From Pseudomonadota bacterium (lineage in GTDB: Bacteria > Pseudomonadota > Gammaproteobacteria > Xanthomonadales > Rhodanobacteraceae): a DNA stretch of 64,000 bases. The stretch covers positions 1-64,000 of the forward strand of contig JAFEFO010000003.1 in NCBI GenBank assembly GCA_018240565.1. Reading direction: 5' to 3'. A program made the translations under genes and the position numbers. Shown here piece after piece: positions 49,845 to 58,421 of the stretch. Numbering within the stretch: the first letter of the stretch is position 1; every line of letters begins with the position of its first letter. The notes below the pieces were generated by a model. It searched no databases. It had not been told where the DNA came from and worked only from the letters and a program-made list of their open reading frames with translations.

Positions 49845-50549
49845 CTACGGATTTGAGGGCAGCGCCGGTATTGCGAGACTGCGATCCGCGTCGCCGGTGG
49901 CGCCCGTGCGCAGGTTCGGCGGCAGGTGGCCGACATCGCCGACCGACAGCACCTTGAAACGGCCATCGCGTTCGACGCGGATGCGCGTGATGCTGGCATT
50001 GCCCACCGACATCTCCAGCCATGCCTTCGTATCCACGCCCAGCGCCCGCGTCACCAGGTAGCGGATCACGTTGCCGTGGCAGACCATCAGGTCGATTTGC
50101 TCCTGACCCGTTGCGGGTCGGAACCATGTGGCGAAAACGCGATCCAGGCGCACCGCGCAGGCCGCCATGTCGGAGGGTTTCTCATGCGCCGTAATCTCGA
50201 CGCGGCGCGTGGGTGGCGTGCACTCCGCCAGGTCATCGACGACCTTGAATTGCCGTCCTGGAAAACTGCCCGCGATGGCCGCCGCCGTATCGCGTGCGCG
50301 ATTCATCGGGCTGACCAACAGCGCGTCGAAATGCCCCGGCAGGCCGGCCAGGCGCGCGCCCGCCAGATACGCCTGGGCCACGCCGATCGGCGACAAATGC
50401 GGCCCGAGTTTCGCATCGGCGGACGCATCTTCGACGTAGTTGCCGTGCCGCACGAGGATGATCGTGCGCGCCGCGGGAGCTTGCGGTTCGTCGGCATATG
50501 CCGACGCAATCAAGCACGAACACATCACCATCAGCAGGAACGTCTTCAT
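49845..50549 (-). CDS. Secreted histidine phosphatase (phosphoglycerate-mutase-like)
   Basis: 234 residues from ATG 50549, preceded by a strong AGGGAGGA. A signal peptide (MKTFLLMVMCSCLIASAYA) exports it. The phospho-His site LVRHGNYVEDA, the Arg in SPMNRARDTAAAI, the Glu in DLAECTPP and the second His in VCHGNVIRYLV are all present, so it should be an active acid-type phosphatase. It is the first gene of the operon with the metallopeptidase and ATP-grasp ligase. Its periplasmic location beside two proteins that look cytoplasmic is puzzling. Confidence 0.88.
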   Translation of the reverse strand: MKTFLLMVMCSCLIASAYADEPQAPAARTIILVRHGNYVEDASADAKLGPHLSPIGVAQAYLAGARLAGLPGHFDALLVSPMNRARDTAAAIAGSFPGRQFKVVDDLAECTPPTRRVEITAHEKPSDMAACAVRLDRVFATWFRPATGQEQIDLMVCHGNVIRYLVTRALGVDTKAWLEMSVGNASITRIRVERDGRFKVLSVGDVGHLPPNLRTGATGDADRSLAIPALPSNP

Positions 50550-50736
50550 GCTCGCAAATCCTCCCTTGGCGCCATGAGCTCTGGCGAAAATACGGCCAGG
50601 ATAGCCGCATTGGCAACGACGCAGACGATGCCGCAGCATGGATGCCATGCAGCCCTCGATCCAGCAAGGCGTTGCGGGATTGACTTGCCCGCACCCACCC
50701 CCACATCCCAGTCCTGTCCACACGCTTGGTGCATCC

Positions 50737-51420
50737 ATGACTACCCCCGCCCGACTCCGCATCGATTTCGTCTCCGACATCGCCTGCCCGTGGTGCGCGA
50801 TCGGCCTGGCCAGCCTGCAACAGGCGCTGGCGCAACTGGATGGCAACATCGCGGCGGACATCCACCTGCAGCCCTTCGAACTGAACCCGGATTTGCCGCT
50901 CGAGGGCGAGGACGCCAACGCGCACCTGATGGACAAATACGGCATGGGCGAGGAACAGCTCGAAACCAATCGCGCGGCCATCCGCGAACGTGCGGCGGCG
51001 CTGGGATTCGACTTCAACATGCGCAAAGGTAGCCGCATCTACAACACCTTCGACGCACATCGCCTGCTGCATTGGGCCGAATTGCAAAACCGCGACCTGG
51101 CGCTGGCGCTCAAGCGTGCGCTGCTGCGCGCCTACTTCAGCGTCGGCGAAAACGTGGCCGATCGCAACGTGCTCGTGCGCATCGCGCGCGACACCGGGCT
51201 GGATGCCGACGCCGCCCGCCACGTGCTCGAGAGCGGCGCGTATGCGGATGAGGTGCGTGCGCAGGAACGCCACTTTCAGCAGGCCGGCATCCATTCCGTA
51301 CCCGCAGCCATCGTCAACGGGCAATACCTGATTTCCGGCGGACAGCCGCCGGAAGTGTTCGAAAACGCATTGCGCGAAATCGCGGCCGCCGCTCCCACGC
51401 CCCGGTCCGCGATGCATTGA
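50737..51420 (+). CDS. DsbA-family oxidoreductase (FrnE-like)
   Basis: 227 residues from ATG 50737. A thioredoxin fold with the redox motif CPWC at residues 17-20 (DIACPWCAIGL), the helical insertion and cis-Pro region HSVPAAIVNG are those of the cytoplasmic FrnE subfamily of DsbA proteins. No signal peptide is present. Members act as disulfide isomerases or oxidative-stress factors. Single gene. Confidence 0.9.
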   Translation: MTTPARLRIDFVSDIACPWCAIGLASLQQALAQLDGNIAADIHLQPFELNPDLPLEGEDANAHLMDKYGMGEEQLETNRAAIRERAAALGFDFNMRKGSRIYNTFDAHRLLHWAELQNRDLALALKRALLRAYFSVGENVADRNVLVRIARDTGLDADAARHVLESGAYADEVRAQERHFQQAGIHSVPAAIVNGQYLISGGQPPEVFENALREIAAAAPTPRSAMH

Positions 51421-51450
51421 GCAAGGGCAACGTGCGTATCGCGGAGCAGA

Positions 51451-52821
51451 TCAGCGCTCCGGGACGTTCCCCGAGTCTTTTTTCTCGCGTCGCCGCATGC
51501 GCAGCCAACGCTGCAAGCCATAGGAAAGGCGCACCTTCTCCTCGCCGACCGGCAGATCGGCGTGGGCGAAGATCCACGACGACTTGCTGAAGGCGACCTG
51601 TTGTTCCGGATACACGCTGCGATGGCCGATGATGAGATAGGCGGCGACGCAGGCGCCGGCCACGTACAGCGTCGAATCCGCGCCGAACAATTCGACGCCC
51701 ATCAGGATCGCCGCCATCGGCGCGTTGGAGGCGGATGCGGCCACCGCGACGAAACCTACGGCCGCGCCCAAAGCCGGCGCAAGGCCAAACCAGTGCGCGA
51801 ATGCGCCACCGGTCACCGCGCCGATCACGAATTGCGGCGTGACGATGCCACCGTAAAAACCCGATCCGAGCGTGATCGCAACCAGCAGCGCCTTCCACAG
51901 GAACGCCAGATAGGGAATCGCCTGGCCTTGCAACGCCTGATCCATGATCGGCAGGCTCAGACCCAGGTACGACGTCGGCAGCGCCAGCATCAGCAACGCG
52001 ATGAGCGCACCGCCGAGCGCGGGGACCAGCGGCGGCCACAAGCCAAAATGATTCTTCAGCCGTCCAAACAATTTTTTCGCCTGGCGCAGGAATTCCACGA
52101 ACAGCCACGCCACCGCCCCGCACAGCACGCCGAGCAGCACGGTTTTCAGGAACAGCAACTCGGTGAACTGGCCTTTGAAATCGATGGCGTACTGCGGATA
52201 CGGCACGCCCAGGTAGCGCGAAACCTCGAACGCGGTCACGCCGGCGACGATGCCGGGGAACAGGAAGTCGTGGCGGATGCGCCCGATCGCCAGCATTTCC
52301 ACGCCATAGATCGCACCCGCGATCGGCGTGCCGAACACGCTGGCAAAACCCGCACTGACGCCACAGGCGAGCAGGCGCTTGCGCATCTCGCGATTCAAAC
52401 GCAGCGAACGCCCGACGACCGCGCCGAGGCTCGCGCCGATATGCGCGCAGGGGCCTTCCTTGCCGGCCGAGCCGCCGCAGGCGAGCGTGATCAGTGCCGC
52501 CAGTGGTTTTATCCACATCGTGCGGAACGGCATCTTGCCGCGCTGTTCGTTGACCGCGACGATGGCATTGTCGACGAATCGGCTGCGGCGCAACCGGTAG
52601 CCGTAGTGCATCAGCAGTCCATTGGCCAAGCCGCCGAGCGGCAAGACCAGCGCCAACACCCACCACGACACGGCGTAGACGTGGCCTTCGGTCGCAAACA
52701 GCGCGCGCAGGAACAGCGTGCAACCCACGCCGATCAGCGCGCCGGTGAATGTCGACAGCACCAGCCACTGCAGCACGGTCGCCAGCATCACCAGCGGTTC
52801 GGCAAGGCGAAAGCGGCGCAT
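51451..52821 (-). CDS. Voltage-gated chloride channel (ClC) family protein
   Basis: 456 residues with the two-fold repeat of ClC proteins. The anion site shows CGGSAGKEGPCAHIGA, whose Glu is the gating glutamate position in GKEGP, and VSAGFASVFGTPIAGAIYGVEML. No C-terminal CBS domains are present. It could be a channel or a Cl-/H+ exchanger; the proton Glu could not be assigned. It is followed upstream, on the same strand, by a TrmY-like gene. Confidence 0.9.
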   Translation of the reverse strand: MRRFRLAEPLVMLATVLQWLVLSTFTGALIGVGCTLFLRALFATEGHVYAVSWWVLALVLPLGGLANGLLMHYGYRLRRSRFVDNAIVAVNEQRGKMPFRTMWIKPLAALITLACGGSAGKEGPCAHIGASLGAVVGRSLRLNREMRKRLLACGVSAGFASVFGTPIAGAIYGVEMLAIGRIRHDFLFPGIVAGVTAFEVSRYLGVPYPQYAIDFKGQFTELLFLKTVLLGVLCGAVAWLFVEFLRQAKKLFGRLKNHFGLWPPLVPALGGALIALLMLALPTSYLGLSLPIMDQALQGQAIPYLAFLWKALLVAITLGSGFYGGIVTPQFVIGAVTGGAFAHWFGLAPALGAAVGFVAVAASASNAPMAAILMGVELFGADSTLYVAGACVAAYLIIGHRSVYPEQQVAFSKSSWIFAHADLPVGEEKVRLSYGLQRWLRMRRREKKDSGNVPER

Positions 52822-52878
52822 CAGCGTGAACAGCAGGGGTTGTGCATGGGGGCTGCAAAATCGCCGGAAGTCGACGAA

Positions 52879-53475
52879 TTATGCGCCATGATCCAGTTCG
52901 TTGTGGATAAGCAGGATGCACTGCGAGGCAAACAACATTTTCGCGCCGAGGCTGATCGGCTGCGCGCCCAGTCGCGCCAGCGTACTCAGGCTGTTCTTTG
53001 GCATCGGCAGGTGATCGGTGAGGATGAAGCACGGCGATCCGGCGATGGCCTTGCCGCGCATCGGCGCGCCTTTCTTGTCCATGACATACAGCGAATGATC
53101 GCGTGCGAGTTCCTGCACGAGTTTTTCGAAGCTGAGCGTGCGCACGCTGATGCCCGGCTCGACCGCGCGGGATTCATCCTTGCCCATTCCGCGCGAGGCA
53201 TCCAGCGCCTTGGCGATCTTGCCGAGCAAGGCCTGTTCGTGAAAGCCGCCAATGTCGCGCATTTCGTTCGCGTCGAAACTGATCGTTCGCGAAAAGTCGG
53301 CGCTGCTTTCCAGTACCAGATGCACGATGACGTCCGGGCGATGCGACTGCGCCACGAAAATCGCATTCATCAGCGCGTGCGCCAGGATCTCGGTGTGTGC
53401 GTCCTTGCCGACGGTATCCAACAGTTGCCGGCTGTCGGTCGGCGCGGATCTGGCCCTCAGTACAAAGACGCGCAT
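52879..53475 (-). CDS. TrmY-like tRNA pseudouridine-54 N1-methyltransferase
   Basis: 198 residues from ATG 53475 (GGAG upstream); the longer frame to 53649 lacks family character. MRVFVLRARSAPTDSRQLLDTVG, the VHLVLESSADFSRTISFDANEMRDIGGFHEQ segment and SLYVMDKKGAPMRG...CFILTDHLPMPKN are features of the SPOUT-class TrmY family, with the knot at the C-terminal FILTDHLPMP. TrmY makes m1-pseudouridine-54 in archaeal tRNAs; bacteria normally carry m5U at 54. Only a minority of bacteria have such homologues. The substrate in this organism is uncertain. Confidence 0.8.
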   Translation of the reverse strand: MRVFVLRARSAPTDSRQLLDTVGKDAHTEILAHALMNAIFVAQSHRPDVIVHLVLESSADFSRTISFDANEMRDIGGFHEQALLGKIAKALDASRGMGKDESRAVEPGISVRTLSFEKLVQELARDHSLYVMDKKGAPMRGKAIAGSPCFILTDHLPMPKNSLSTLARLGAQPISLGAKMLFASQCILLIHNELDHGA

Positions 53476-53678
53476 GCTGGTCAATGCTCTCCAGGAACGG
53501 GAAAGTGTACCCTGCTCCGCGTTTTCCCGGCCAACCCCGCGCATGCCAATCCAACGTCGCCTGCCCCAATCGGTCTTCCGCCGCGACGCGCGCGCGGCCC
53601 ACGGAACGACCGCAACACGTGCTACTATGCCCATGCGCGCCAATCTCACGGGTAAGCAATTTGCAGCGGGAGAGAATC

Positions 53679-54650
53679 ATGAAGGCGTCGGTCCTCCAAT
53701 TTCCCCATTTCCTGCTTGCATCTTTTCTTTCCTTGGCTGCTGCCCCGGCGCTCGGCGATACCTACGTCTGCGCCGGCGACTCGATCGGCGTTTTCGCCGA
53801 CGACGCCGGCTTGGGCTCGCAGCCAATTCGAACGATCACCGGACCGACCGCGGGCGTTGCCGAATGCTATGCGATCGCCCTCGACAACCTGCACGGCGAA
53901 TTGTGGGTGACAACGCAGAGCACGGTTCGTGTCTTTCCGGCGCGAGCGAACGGCGACGTTGCCCCGCTGCGCACGATCACCGGCCCCACTCTGTTCGCGA
54001 CGGGCATTGCCGTCGACGTCGAAGCCGATGAAGTTTACGTGGGTACGCCCGACGGCAGCATCTTCGTCTTTGCGCGTACCGGCAACGGAAGTCCCGCGCC
54101 GCTGCGCGCCATTCAGGGCAGCCAGACCACCCTGGGCACCGTCGTCGGAATTTTCATCGACCGGGTCTACAACGAGCTTTACGCCGTCAACTATGGCGGC
54201 AGTGTCGTCGTATTCGATCGCACAGCCAATGGCGATGTGGCGCCATCGCGACCATTCACCAACTCGACCAATCCATTCGGTCTGGTCGTCGACGCGCGCG
54301 CCAACGAGGTCTTCCTCGCCACCGGGACGGGCTACGTCCGCGCCTTCGATCGCAGCGGCGCCGCACTGCGCACGATCGACGGCACATCCTCGGGACTGAC
54401 GCAGACGGCAGGCCTCGCGTTGCGTCGGGACGGCATCCTGCTCGTCGGCAACCAGTACCGTTCCACCACGGTAAACGATGCCGTCTTCGGCTATCCGCGG
54501 ACGCAGAACGGCAACGCGTCGCCGATCATCGACATCAATTTCGCCGCACCGCTTCAGCGCGTCTCCTGGGGAGTCGCGACTTCCCAGGCCTACGCATGCG
54601 GCGAAGGCCAGACGACGAGCTATTGCCTGTTTCGTAGCGGCTTCGAATAG
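53679..54650 (+). CDS. Secreted beta-propeller protein with C-terminal GFE motif
   Basis: 323 residues from ATG 53679, preceded by GGGAGAG. A signal peptide (MKASVLQFPHFLLASFLSLAAAPALG) leads to repeats of about 45 residues such as ANGDVAPLRTITGPT, GNGSPAPLRAIQGSQ and ANGDVAPSRPFTNST with (L/V)YVG...SI.VF strands. This predicts a six- or seven-bladed YVTN/NHL-like propeller. It ends YCLFRSGFE, the motif shared with four other secreted proteins here. Divergent from the TrmY-like gene. No enzyme residues assigned. Confidence 0.8.
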   Translation: MKASVLQFPHFLLASFLSLAAAPALGDTYVCAGDSIGVFADDAGLGSQPIRTITGPTAGVAECYAIALDNLHGELWVTTQSTVRVFPARANGDVAPLRTITGPTLFATGIAVDVEADEVYVGTPDGSIFVFARTGNGSPAPLRAIQGSQTTLGTVVGIFIDRVYNELYAVNYGGSVVVFDRTANGDVAPSRPFTNSTNPFGLVVDARANEVFLATGTGYVRAFDRSGAALRTIDGTSSGLTQTAGLALRRDGILLVGNQYRSTTVNDAVFGYPRTQNGNASPIIDINFAAPLQRVSWGVATSQAYACGEGQTTSYCLFRSGFE

Positions 54651-54706
54651 TTCGTACTCGCGGATGGTCTTTTCGCTGCCATGCCCATGTCGCGCACCCC
54701 GCTTCG

Positions 54707-55420
54707 TTATGATTCTTGACCGCAGCACGCGACCGCATCCGCGATTTCGGCAGCCGACGCTATCGTGATCACGCGCGGATGGCCACGTTCCACGCCGTGT
54801 TCGAGTTCATGCGCCCAGGTCACCCGGTACGGCATGTGGATGCCCCAGCCGCCGAGGCCGATCACCGGCTCGATGTCCGAACGCAGCGAGTTGCCGATCA
54901 TCGCGAACGCCGTTGCGGCGACGTCGAACTCGGCGAGCACGCGCGCGTAGCTGGCCTCGTTTTTCTCCGACACGATCTCGATGCGCTGGAACAGGTCGCC
55001 GAGTCCGCTGCGTGCGACCTTGCTTTCCTGATGGAACAGGTCGCCCTTGGTGATCAACACAACGCGATGATCGCGCGCGACCGCCTCGACCGCGGCGCGG
55101 ATGCCGGGCAGCAGTTCGACCGGATGCTCGAGCACGCTGCGGCCGAGCGCGACGATGCGGTGGATGTCCTGCGCGCCGATGCGGCTGTCGGTCAGCTCGA
55201 TCGCCGCCTCGACCATCGACAGCGTCATGCCCTTGGCGCCGTAGCCGAACAATTTGAGATTGCGCCGCTCGACCGCGTGCAGGCGCTCGCGTACGCCCGC
55301 GTCGCGCACGTCGATCCAGCCGCCGACGATGCGCTCGAACTCGGCTGCAGCGTTCTGGTAGTAGCCCTCGCTGTGCCAGAGCGTATCGTCGCCGTCGAAG
55401 CCGACCAGTTCGATGCTCAC
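54707..55420 (-). CDS. HAD-superfamily hydrolase
   Basis: 237 residues. The nucleophile motif is LVGFDGDDTLWHSEG (Asp and general-acid Asp two residues on), motif II is VVLITKGDL, the conserved Lys lies in IVSEKNE and motif IV is MIGNSLRSDIEPVIGLGG. The cap domain is the C1 helical type. This subgroup contains phosphatases of small metabolites; the substrate is unknown. It follows the small gene at 55431 by 10 bp. Confidence 0.88.
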   Translation of the reverse strand: MSIELVGFDGDDTLWHSEGYYQNAAAEFERIVGGWIDVRDAGVRERLHAVERRNLKLFGYGAKGMTLSMVEAAIELTDSRIGAQDIHRIVALGRSVLEHPVELLPGIRAAVEAVARDHRVVLITKGDLFHQESKVARSGLGDLFQRIEIVSEKNEASYARVLAEFDVAATAFAMIGNSLRSDIEPVIGLGGWGIHMPYRVTWAHELEHGVERGHPRVITIASAAEIADAVACCGQES

Positions 55421-55430
55421 GCCAATCCGA

Positions 55431-55625
55431 TCACAACTTGAACTCGCCCGTCATGCGGCGCTCACGTTCGGGCCAGCGCGGGCATAGCGCTTCGACGGCG
55501 TCCATCAACGATATCCATGCCTCGAACGGATCGCGCTCGCGCGACGACCGATACGCGATGCCGGCTTCGCGCACGAAGAATTCGCGTCGCGGATCGTCAG
55601 TCGTCGACGTTGGCGATGATTTCAT
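55431..55625 (-). CDS. Small conserved-looking protein of unknown function
   Basis: 64 residues as read from ATG 55625. The part TDDPRREFFVREAGIAYRSS...DPFEAWISLMDAVEALCPRWPERERR looks like a genuine small globular protein; the first nine residues (MKSSPTSTT) do not. In the overlapping frame a 26-residue peptide (55597-55677) ends ...DEIIANVDD, which would join naturally to DPRREFF. So the true gene may start at 55677 and be frameshifted near 55600, or the two frames may be joined by programmed slippage. No family recognised. Confidence 0.55.
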   Translation of the reverse strand: MKSSPTSTTDDPRREFFVREAGIAYRSSRERDPFEAWISLMDAVEALCPRWPERERRMTGEFKL

Positions 55626-55677
55626 CGAGCAGGGCCTCGCGTCCGAAAAGATGAAAGTTTTGCCTGACTTCGTCCAT
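55597..55677 (-). CDS. 26-codon open frame, possible 5' half of the small downstream gene
   Basis: Encodes MDEVRQNFHLFGREALLDEI then IANVDD, starting 18 bp after the stop of the restriction-modification gene and overlapping the 64-residue gene by 29 bases in another frame. The ribosome site is weak. It is either a leader peptide or, more likely, the displaced N-terminus of the 64-residue protein. Confidence 0.35.
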   Translation of the reverse strand: MDEVRQNFHLFGREALLDEIIANVDD

Positions 55678-55695
55678 ATTCGATAACTCGTTTAC

Positions 55696-58089
55696 TTACG
55701 ACCGCAAGAAGCCAAGTTCGAACACCTGCGGGCGCAGTTTCGCACTCAGTGCGGCGTAGGCTTCCTTGAACGGCTCGAAGTCCACCGCTTCGGCGTCTGC
55801 ATTGGCTTCCAGCGCGCGGCGAATCTGGTACCAACCCGCATCCGGGCGGTTGAGCTTGAACTCGTCGCGAATTTTCTTCTCGAACTTGGTGGCGTGGAAC
55901 TTGCGCCACAGTTTGCGGCCTTCGTCCAGCACCGCTTTGGCTTCCGGCGAGGGCTTCAGCTTGGATAGATACTGCGACATGAAATCGGATTCGAAACGCC
56001 CGGCGGCGCCGACTTCGGTTTCGGTGTAGGGAATGAAATGATTCACCAGCGCCCACTTTTTGCCGTTCCAGTCGAGGTCGTTCGCGCCGGCGCTCAGGTT
56101 GGAGCCGTTGAACAACATCCACACCAGACAATCGGCCTTGAATGCGTCGGAAAGCTCTTTCGACGGCTGCAAAAACTGGTCGCGATCGTTCAACCAGGTC
56201 GGTTTGATCAGGCGGCGCACGGAAAAAACGATGGCGGCCTGCCAGAGGTTTTCTCTCGTGACGAAGTAACCGCCTGCATGACCAATCGAATGCACGGAAG
56301 AAAAGATCGCAGTCATTGTCCCCGCATTCTGTAAATCATTGCCATTGCAGAAAAAATGACCAATAGCTTCATTCGACCACTTGGTGTTTCTGGCGTGCTC
56401 GGTTTTTGTCGTCGGAGTGACGGCATTGATGAGAGGAACGACGTCGATGTCGTTCTTTCTCAGGCGAATTATCCATTCACTTAAAAAGCGCTCGTTGGGC
56501 AGATTGTAGAAATTTTTCTCTCCGACTCCATTTCCTTCTCGGTCGAGTGCTGCCGCCTTTATCTTCAAAAGAGGTTCGGTCTTTGCCGTGTCCCAGACGA
56601 GAAACCCGATAGGAAAATCGCCCTTGAGGCCATCGAACGCCTTGCTGTGCACCACAAAGCCGCCGAGATACTTCGCCTTCCATTCATTGCGGAACTGCTC
56701 GAAGTTTGGAGCATTGACGTACTTGAGCGTGCTAAAGAACGCAACCGTTGCGCTGGGAAGTTCCCGTTGAATTCGAGTCAGAAATTGGACAAACAACTCG
56801 CGTGACGCATAACCGAGAGCGTCCATGCTTGCGCCAATCGCGCTCGTGGCGATATCGGCCTTTCCGGCATTCCCTTGCGAGTTCGCGGCTTCGCCGTAAG
56901 GCGGATTCATCAGCACCAGAATCTTTTTCGCGCCCTTTTTCTTCGCCTTCGCGTCGGCGATGGCCTGCCGCAAGGCCCGCGGCATCTTGTTCGTCAGCGA
57001 ATAGTCGATGCGGCCGAAATCATCCACATCATCGTTCAAATAGTCGTACTGGAACTTGGTCGCCGCGACGCACGTATGGCTGGCCGTCATCACGTCCAGA
57101 TCGGCCTGATCCAGCGTACTCATGAACACATTGCGGTGGTTGGAGTGCTTCACCTCCAGATTGCCAACGCCGCAGCACATGTCCCACACGATGTAGTTTT
57201 GCTGCCAGTTCCTGCCCAGCGTCTGCGCCAGCAGATCGTAGGCCTTGTCCACGATATGCAGCGGCGTATAGAAGGCGCCCTTGAAGCTGCGCTCGTCCAG
57301 CGGCAACAGGCTGTCGCGGCGCTCCAGCAGGTAGGCGCGGTATTCGGCTTCCGGCGGACGGTGGTAGATCGCCCAGAAATTGCGGTAGCCGTGGTCGCTG
57401 GACAACTCGTAGGTCTTGCCATTGAGCAGGAACAGCGGCTTGTCGCCTTCGTGCAGCAGGCGCGCCGGCAGATTCGCGACCGAAGTCTTTTTCTGTCCCG
57501 CATCGAACATGATGTCGGCGAAAAACAGCAGGGCGTAGTCCACCTCGTCAACGCCTTCGATCTCGCGTCCTATCATCTCCACCCATTTGTCGAACACCTG
57601 ACGCAGGTTGTCCGGGGTGATCGGCGTGCGCACGAATTCGCCCGCCGTGATGGCGTGCTTCACGGCCGCGATGAATTCTTTTTCGTGGCTGTCCAGCTTG
57701 AACACCACGAAATGCGTTTCGATGTACGGCGCCATCTGCGCCGCCATGGCCTTGTCCACCGCAGAACCCGACTTCGGCCACTTGATCGACTTGTCGGCGA
57801 GCATGGGCAAGGCCTTCGCCGTTTCCATGAGCGCGGCCTTTTCGCGGTCGATCACCGCGAGAAACGGCGGAACGTGTTCGCCCTTCTTGCGGGCATCGCG
57901 CACATAGCAAAGCAGTTGCGCAAACATCAACGTCGCCGGCGTCGCCGTTTCCTTGGCCTCGAACCAGATTTCGTCGGTGCGGATGTCGATCAGGCCCTTG
58001 TTGTATTTCTTCAGCCCGAGCGCCTTGATGTAGGCGTCTTTGACGTCTTCTTCCGTTCTGGCGCTATCCAGCGCTGCGATCAGGCTCAC
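55696..58089 (-). CDS. Probable type IIG restriction-modification protein (Eco57I-like)
   Basis: 797 residues. The N-terminal part has a candidate PD-(D/E)xK nuclease site: Asp35 in LIDIRTDE and Glu44-x-Lys46 in WFEAKE. After a helical connector (about 100-260) comes the methylase: GAFYTP (271-276), SAM motif VWDMCCGVGN (301-310) and the adenine-methylase motif NPPYGE (395-400). A C-terminal target-recognition-like region of about 350 residues follows. Nuclease and methylase in one chain fit type IIG; a solitary methylase is the alternative. The middle of the gene is AT-richer than its surroundings, suggesting transfer. A HigA-like regulator lies 40 bp upstream. Confidence 0.8.
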   Translation of the reverse strand: MSLIAALDSARTEEDVKDAYIKALGLKKYNKGLIDIRTDEIWFEAKETATPATLMFAQLLCYVRDARKKGEHVPPFLAVIDREKAALMETAKALPMLADKSIKWPKSGSAVDKAMAAQMAPYIETHFVVFKLDSHEKEFIAAVKHAITAGEFVRTPITPDNLRQVFDKWVEMIGREIEGVDEVDYALLFFADIMFDAGQKKTSVANLPARLLHEGDKPLFLLNGKTYELSSDHGYRNFWAIYHRPPEAEYRAYLLERRDSLLPLDERSFKGAFYTPLHIVDKAYDLLAQTLGRNWQQNYIVWDMCCGVGNLEVKHSNHRNVFMSTLDQADLDVMTASHTCVAATKFQYDYLNDDVDDFGRIDYSLTNKMPRALRQAIADAKAKKKGAKKILVLMNPPYGEAANSQGNAGKADIATSAIGASMDALGYASRELFVQFLTRIQRELPSATVAFFSTLKYVNAPNFEQFRNEWKAKYLGGFVVHSKAFDGLKGDFPIGFLVWDTAKTEPLLKIKAAALDREGNGVGEKNFYNLPNERFLSEWIIRLRKNDIDVVPLINAVTPTTKTEHARNTKWSNEAIGHFFCNGNDLQNAGTMTAIFSSVHSIGHAGGYFVTRENLWQAAIVFSVRRLIKPTWLNDRDQFLQPSKELSDAFKADCLVWMLFNGSNLSAGANDLDWNGKKWALVNHFIPYTETEVGAAGRFESDFMSQYLSKLKPSPEAKAVLDEGRKLWRKFHATKFEKKIRDEFKLNRPDAGWYQIRRALEANADAEAVDFEPFKEAYAALSAKLRPQVFELGFLRS

Positions 58090-58129
58090 TGTTCCGGCAC
58101 TCGTCTTGGACTAGGCGGCGATTTAACGT

Positions 58130-58420
58130 TTATGCGGCCAATCGATCAATGTTCTCTATAGAACGCCCGATCGAGCGTTTGGCATCTTCCAGATCATAGT
58201 CGATCTGCAAACCGAGCCAAAACCGCTCGCTGTTGCCGAATACGCGCGCCAGACGCACGGCGGTATCCGCGCTGATGCCGCGCTTGCCGAGCACAATCTC
58301 GTTGATGCGGCGCGGCGGCACGCCAGCGGCACGCGCCAGCGCGTTCTGGCTGATGTCCATCGGCAGCAGGAATTCTTCCAGGAGTACTTCGCCGGGATGA
58401 ATGTTGGGGAGTGTCTTCAT
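58130..58420 (-). CDS. higA: HigA-family antitoxin/regulator without visible HigB
   Basis: 96 residues from ATG 58420. MKTLPNIHPGEVLLEEFLLPMDISQNALARAAGVPPRRINEIV is the HigA/VapI start with its helix-turn-helix, followed by GISADTAVRLARVFGNSERFWLGLQIDYDLE. A HigB toxin gene normally precedes higA, but the upstream neighbour is icmF, whose stop lies 1 bp before this start. With no toxin present, it may be an orphan that regulates the restriction-modification gene downstream, like a C protein; this is inference from position. Confidence 0.88.
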   Translation of the reverse strand: MKTLPNIHPGEVLLEEFLLPMDISQNALARAAGVPPRRINEIVLGKRGISADTAVRLARVFGNSERFWLGLQIDYDLEDAKRSIGRSIENIDRLAA

Positions 58421-58421
58421 G

